Source: Bacteroidetes bacterium HGW-Bacteroidetes-2
Lineage (GTDB): Bacteria; Bacteroidota; Bacteroidia; Flavobacteriales; Flavobacteriaceae
Length of the DNA: 48,666 nt
Reading direction: 5' to 3'
Assembly (NCBI GenBank): GCA_002842575.1
Contig: PHDJ01000021.1
Span: 1 to 48,666 of the forward strand
In this document: one piece after another, positions 46,368-48,666 of the stretch
Layout: each line of letters starts with the position of its first letter
Position numbering within the stretch: the stretch's first letter is position 1
Translations under genes and position numbers: made by a program
Notes under the pieces: model-generated
What the model saw: only the letters and a program-made list of their open reading frames with translations
What the model was told of the DNA's origin: nothing
Database searches by the model: none

Positions 46368-46397
46368 GCTTTTGAAAAAAAGCATTCGTTTTTTATT
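46368..46397 (+). terminator. Possible terminator of the cas operon
   Basis: GCTTTT (46368-46373) can pair with AAAAGC (46378-46383), followed by ATTCG and a T-rich stretch including six T at 46389-46394. The stem is short and AT-rich, so the call is modest. Confidence 0.4.
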
Positions 46398-46415
46398 TCT
46401 AAAAAATAGAGTAAA

Positions 46416-46454
46416 TAACAACATACCAGCATGTTAAACAGGGGTATGTTGTTA
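46416..46454. repeat. 12-bp inverted repeat across the array boundary
   Basis: TAACAACATACC (46416-46427) and GGTATGTTGTTA (46443-46454) are perfect reverse complements with a 15-base loop. The right arm includes the first seven bases of CRISPR repeat 1. In the crRNA direction the stem is followed by a T-rich tract, so it may end array transcription. Confidence 0.6.
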
Positions 46455-48666
46455 ATCCTCCATAAAAATAGAACTTTGAAAGCAATTCACAACTATAGCT
46501 TGAAGTTCCTATGCTTGGAAAAGGTTGTTAATCCTCCATAAAAATAGAACTTTGAAAGCAATTCACAACCCCCAAGATAGATTCGATTTCCTCCTTATCG
46601 TTGTTAATCCTCCATAAAAATAGAACTTTGAAAGCAATTCACAACCTAACCACACTTATTCGTTTCTATGTTCTAGTTGTTAATCCTCCATAAAAATAGA
46701 ACTTTGAAAGCAATTCACAACTTAGACTGCGTTAATACAGGATTTGTACAAGTTGTTAATCCTCCATAAAAATAGAACTTTGAAAGCAATTCACAACTAG
46801 AAAAGGCTGGGTATTTTACTACCTTTCGTTGTTAATCCTCCATAAAAATAGAACTTTGAAAGCAATTCACAACATGTTGGCGGCAAGGCTAATCCAACAC
46901 ACCGTTGTTAATCCTCCATAAAAATAGAACTTTGAAAGCAATTCACAACTACACCGTGCCAGATCTATACGGCTCAATGTTGTTAATCCTCCATAAAAAT
47001 AGAACTTTGAAAGCAATTCACAACCCATAACTTTAAGCATTTACCAAAGCTACTGTTGTTAATCCTCCATAAAAATAGAACTTTGAAAGCAATTCACAAC
47101 CATCGTCTGCGTTGTAATACCTCGTAAAAGTTGTTAATCCTCCATAAAAATAGAACTTTGAAAGCAATTCACAACTTGGCAGCAATTAATTTTTAAAAAT
47201 GGAAAGTTGTTAATCCTCCATAAAAATAGAACTTTGAAAGCAATTCACAACCAGATGCTGAAGCATTAATCACACGCCTGGGTTGTTAATCCTCCATAAA
47301 AATAGAACTTTGAAAGCAATTCACAACTTAGAGCAATGGCATTGCATTTGTTCTGCAGTTGTTAATCCTCCATAAAAATAGAACTTTGAAAGCAATTCAC
47401 AACCACGCATACCGCCTGGATCCGAGTTAAAATGTTGTTAATCCTCCATAAAAATAGAACTTTGAAAGCAATTCACAACGCCAAGGCCTATGCCCATTAA
47501 TCCGGGTACGTTGTTAATCCTCCATAAAAATAGAACTTTGAAAGCAATTCACAACTAGAAACTTACATTTCTTCAACAACGAATAGTTGTTAATCCTCCA
47601 TAAAAATAGAACTTTGAAAGCAATTCACAACCTGACCTCCTCATCCAAAGAATCATCTACAGTTGTTAATCCTCCATAAAAATAGAACTTTGAAAGCAAT
47701 TCACAACCAGAGGATACAGCGCCCGGTGAACAACTAGTTGTTAATCCTCCATAAAAATAGAACTTTGAAAGCAATTCACAACTTGTGTTGGTCTATGTTG
47801 CCAAATTTTGACGTTGTTAATCCTCCATAAAAATAGAACTTTGAAAGCAATTCACAACTTCCCCTAAGCCGTGTGTTACTGCTATAGGTTGTTAATCCTC
47901 CATAAAAATAGAACTTTGAAAGCAATTCACAACATCTCTATACTTTTAGCTGCTATTTTTGTTGTTGTTAATCCTCCATAAAAATAGAACTTTGAAAGCA
48001 ATTCACAACCCACTTATTTTTTACACTCTATTTAGAATTGTTGTTAATCCTCCATAAAAATAGAACTTTGAAAGCAATTCACAACTTCTGACAAAATTCA
48101 GTTTGGTAATGAAATGTTGTTAATCCTCCATAAAAATAGAACTTTGAAAGCAATTCACAACTCATAAGCTATTCTATTAATATACTTTAGAGTTGTTAAT
48201 CCTCCATAAAAATAGAACTTTGAAAGCAATTCACAACCCTAGCACTGCACTATTATAAACTAAAAAAGTTGTTAATCCTCCATAAAAATAGAACTTTGAA
48301 AGCAATTCACAACATAGGACTTTCAAACACGATTGAGGCAGTCGTTGTTAATCCTCCATAAAAATAGAACTTTGAAAGCAATTCACAACTCAACGGTAAA
48401 TTCTAAAATATCAGGAACTGTTGTTAATCCTCCATAAAAATAGAACTTTGAAAGCAATTCACAACCCCAAAGTCGCTATTACTCGTCTATAACCGTTGTT
48501 AATCCTCCATAAAAATAGAACTTTGAAAGCAATTCACAACCCTTGACTAAAGGTATCTAATCCGCCTTGGTTGTTAATCCTCCATAAAAATAGAACTTTG
48601 AAAGCAATTCACAACCAACAATTTAATTTTGCAGATGGGCATCCAGTTGTTAATCCTCCATAAAAA
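46448..48666 (-). CRISPR. Type II-C CRISPR array, 30 repeats (last partial), 29 spacers
   Basis: A 46-bp repeat, plus-strand start GTTGTTAATCCTCC and end AGCAATTCACAAC, begins at 46448 and recurs every 75 or 76 bases. Starts run 46448, 46524, 46600 ... 48570, 48646; the last is cut after 21 bases by the window end. By eye all full copies are identical. Spacers are 30 bases (23 of them) or 29 bases (spacers 7, 9, 17, 19, 27 and 28). The crRNA sense is the minus strand (GTTGTGAATTGCTTTC at its 5' end), because only that strand is complementary to the tracrRNA. I noticed no spacer matching another or this window. Confidence 0.99.
46463..46492 (-). promoter_or_regulatory. Promoter embedded in each CRISPR repeat (repeat 1 shown)
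   Basis: In crRNA sense the repeat has TTG at positions 2-4 and TATTTTTA at 24-31, 19 bases apart. This matches TTG-N19-TAnnTTTG except for the last base. Position 31 is followed by 15 bases to the spacer, so transcription would start near the end of the repeat. The same holds for every full repeat, as they are identical. Confidence 0.5.

Noticed and set aside
47858-47887. Spacer 19 begins like the IS inverted repeat (TTCCCCTAA)
   Set aside because: The match is only about nine bases and the remainder of the spacer differs, so it is probably chance rather than self-targeting of the IS.

Overview
The window reads as a contig from an AT-rich member of the Bacteroidota, most likely Flavobacteriia. 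Evidence: near-consensus Bacteroidota promoters (TTG, about 19-21 bp, TAnnTTTG), a type IX secretion C-terminal sorting domain, lipoproteins with short lipobox signals, BshC (bacillithiol), PrsW, YwqK and SIMPL proteins of flavobacterial type, and a type II-C CRISPR system with a long 46-bp repeat. Both ends lie in repeats: base 1 is the exact terminal base of an IS3-family element and base 48666 falls inside a CRISPR repeat, so these are probably assembly breaks.

Layout. 1-1261: IS3-family (IS407-like) insertion sequence with a programmed -1 frameshift, followed by a 35-bp relic of a second copy that cuts a small antitoxin-like gene. 1678-5431: a lipoprotein amidohydrolase, a metzincin-like lipoprotein, a methyltransferase and a YkgJ-type cysteine-cluster protein. 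5439-18998: a [NiFe]-hydrogenase locus. Leftward operon: hypA-hypB-hypC, an Aat-like aminoacyl-transferase homologue, and a large TPR protein. Rightward operon: small subunit, large subunit, cytochrome b, maturation protease, hypF, hypD, hypE. A convergent nickel permease (NicO/UreH type) closes it. The small subunit has the two extra cysteines of oxygen-tolerant membrane-bound uptake hydrogenases, so the locus probably feeds H2 electrons to quinone through the cytochrome b. A perfect 5-4-5 palindrome sits between the two divergent operons. 19045-34185: housekeeping and envelope genes (NamZ, an FtsX-like permease, a T9SS cargo protein, a lipocalin-like lipoprotein, PrsW, an M14 peptidase, BshC, SIMPL, GuaA, a LysM/binding-protein fusion, OsmC, DUF922, DUF3820). 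34186-40217: PyrG-YidC-YwqK and MnmA, flanked by REP-like palindromes.

40460-48666: a complete type II-C CRISPR-Cas locus: cas9, cas1, cas2 and an array of 30 visible repeats (the last cut by the window end) with 29 spacers. I could identify the tracrRNA on the minus strand just upstream of cas9: a 21-of-23 anti-repeat, a nexus resembling that of the well-known Streptococcus pyogenes tracrRNA, a rho-independent terminator and its own promoter. The array should be transcribed leftwards, toward cas2. Each repeat carries a near-consensus housekeeping promoter with exact 19-bp spacing, which suggests that every crRNA is transcribed from its own start.

The least-explained features are the Aat-like enzyme and the TPR protein locked into the hyp operon, and the promoter-in-repeat plus self-folding tracrRNA arrangement of the CRISPR locus.
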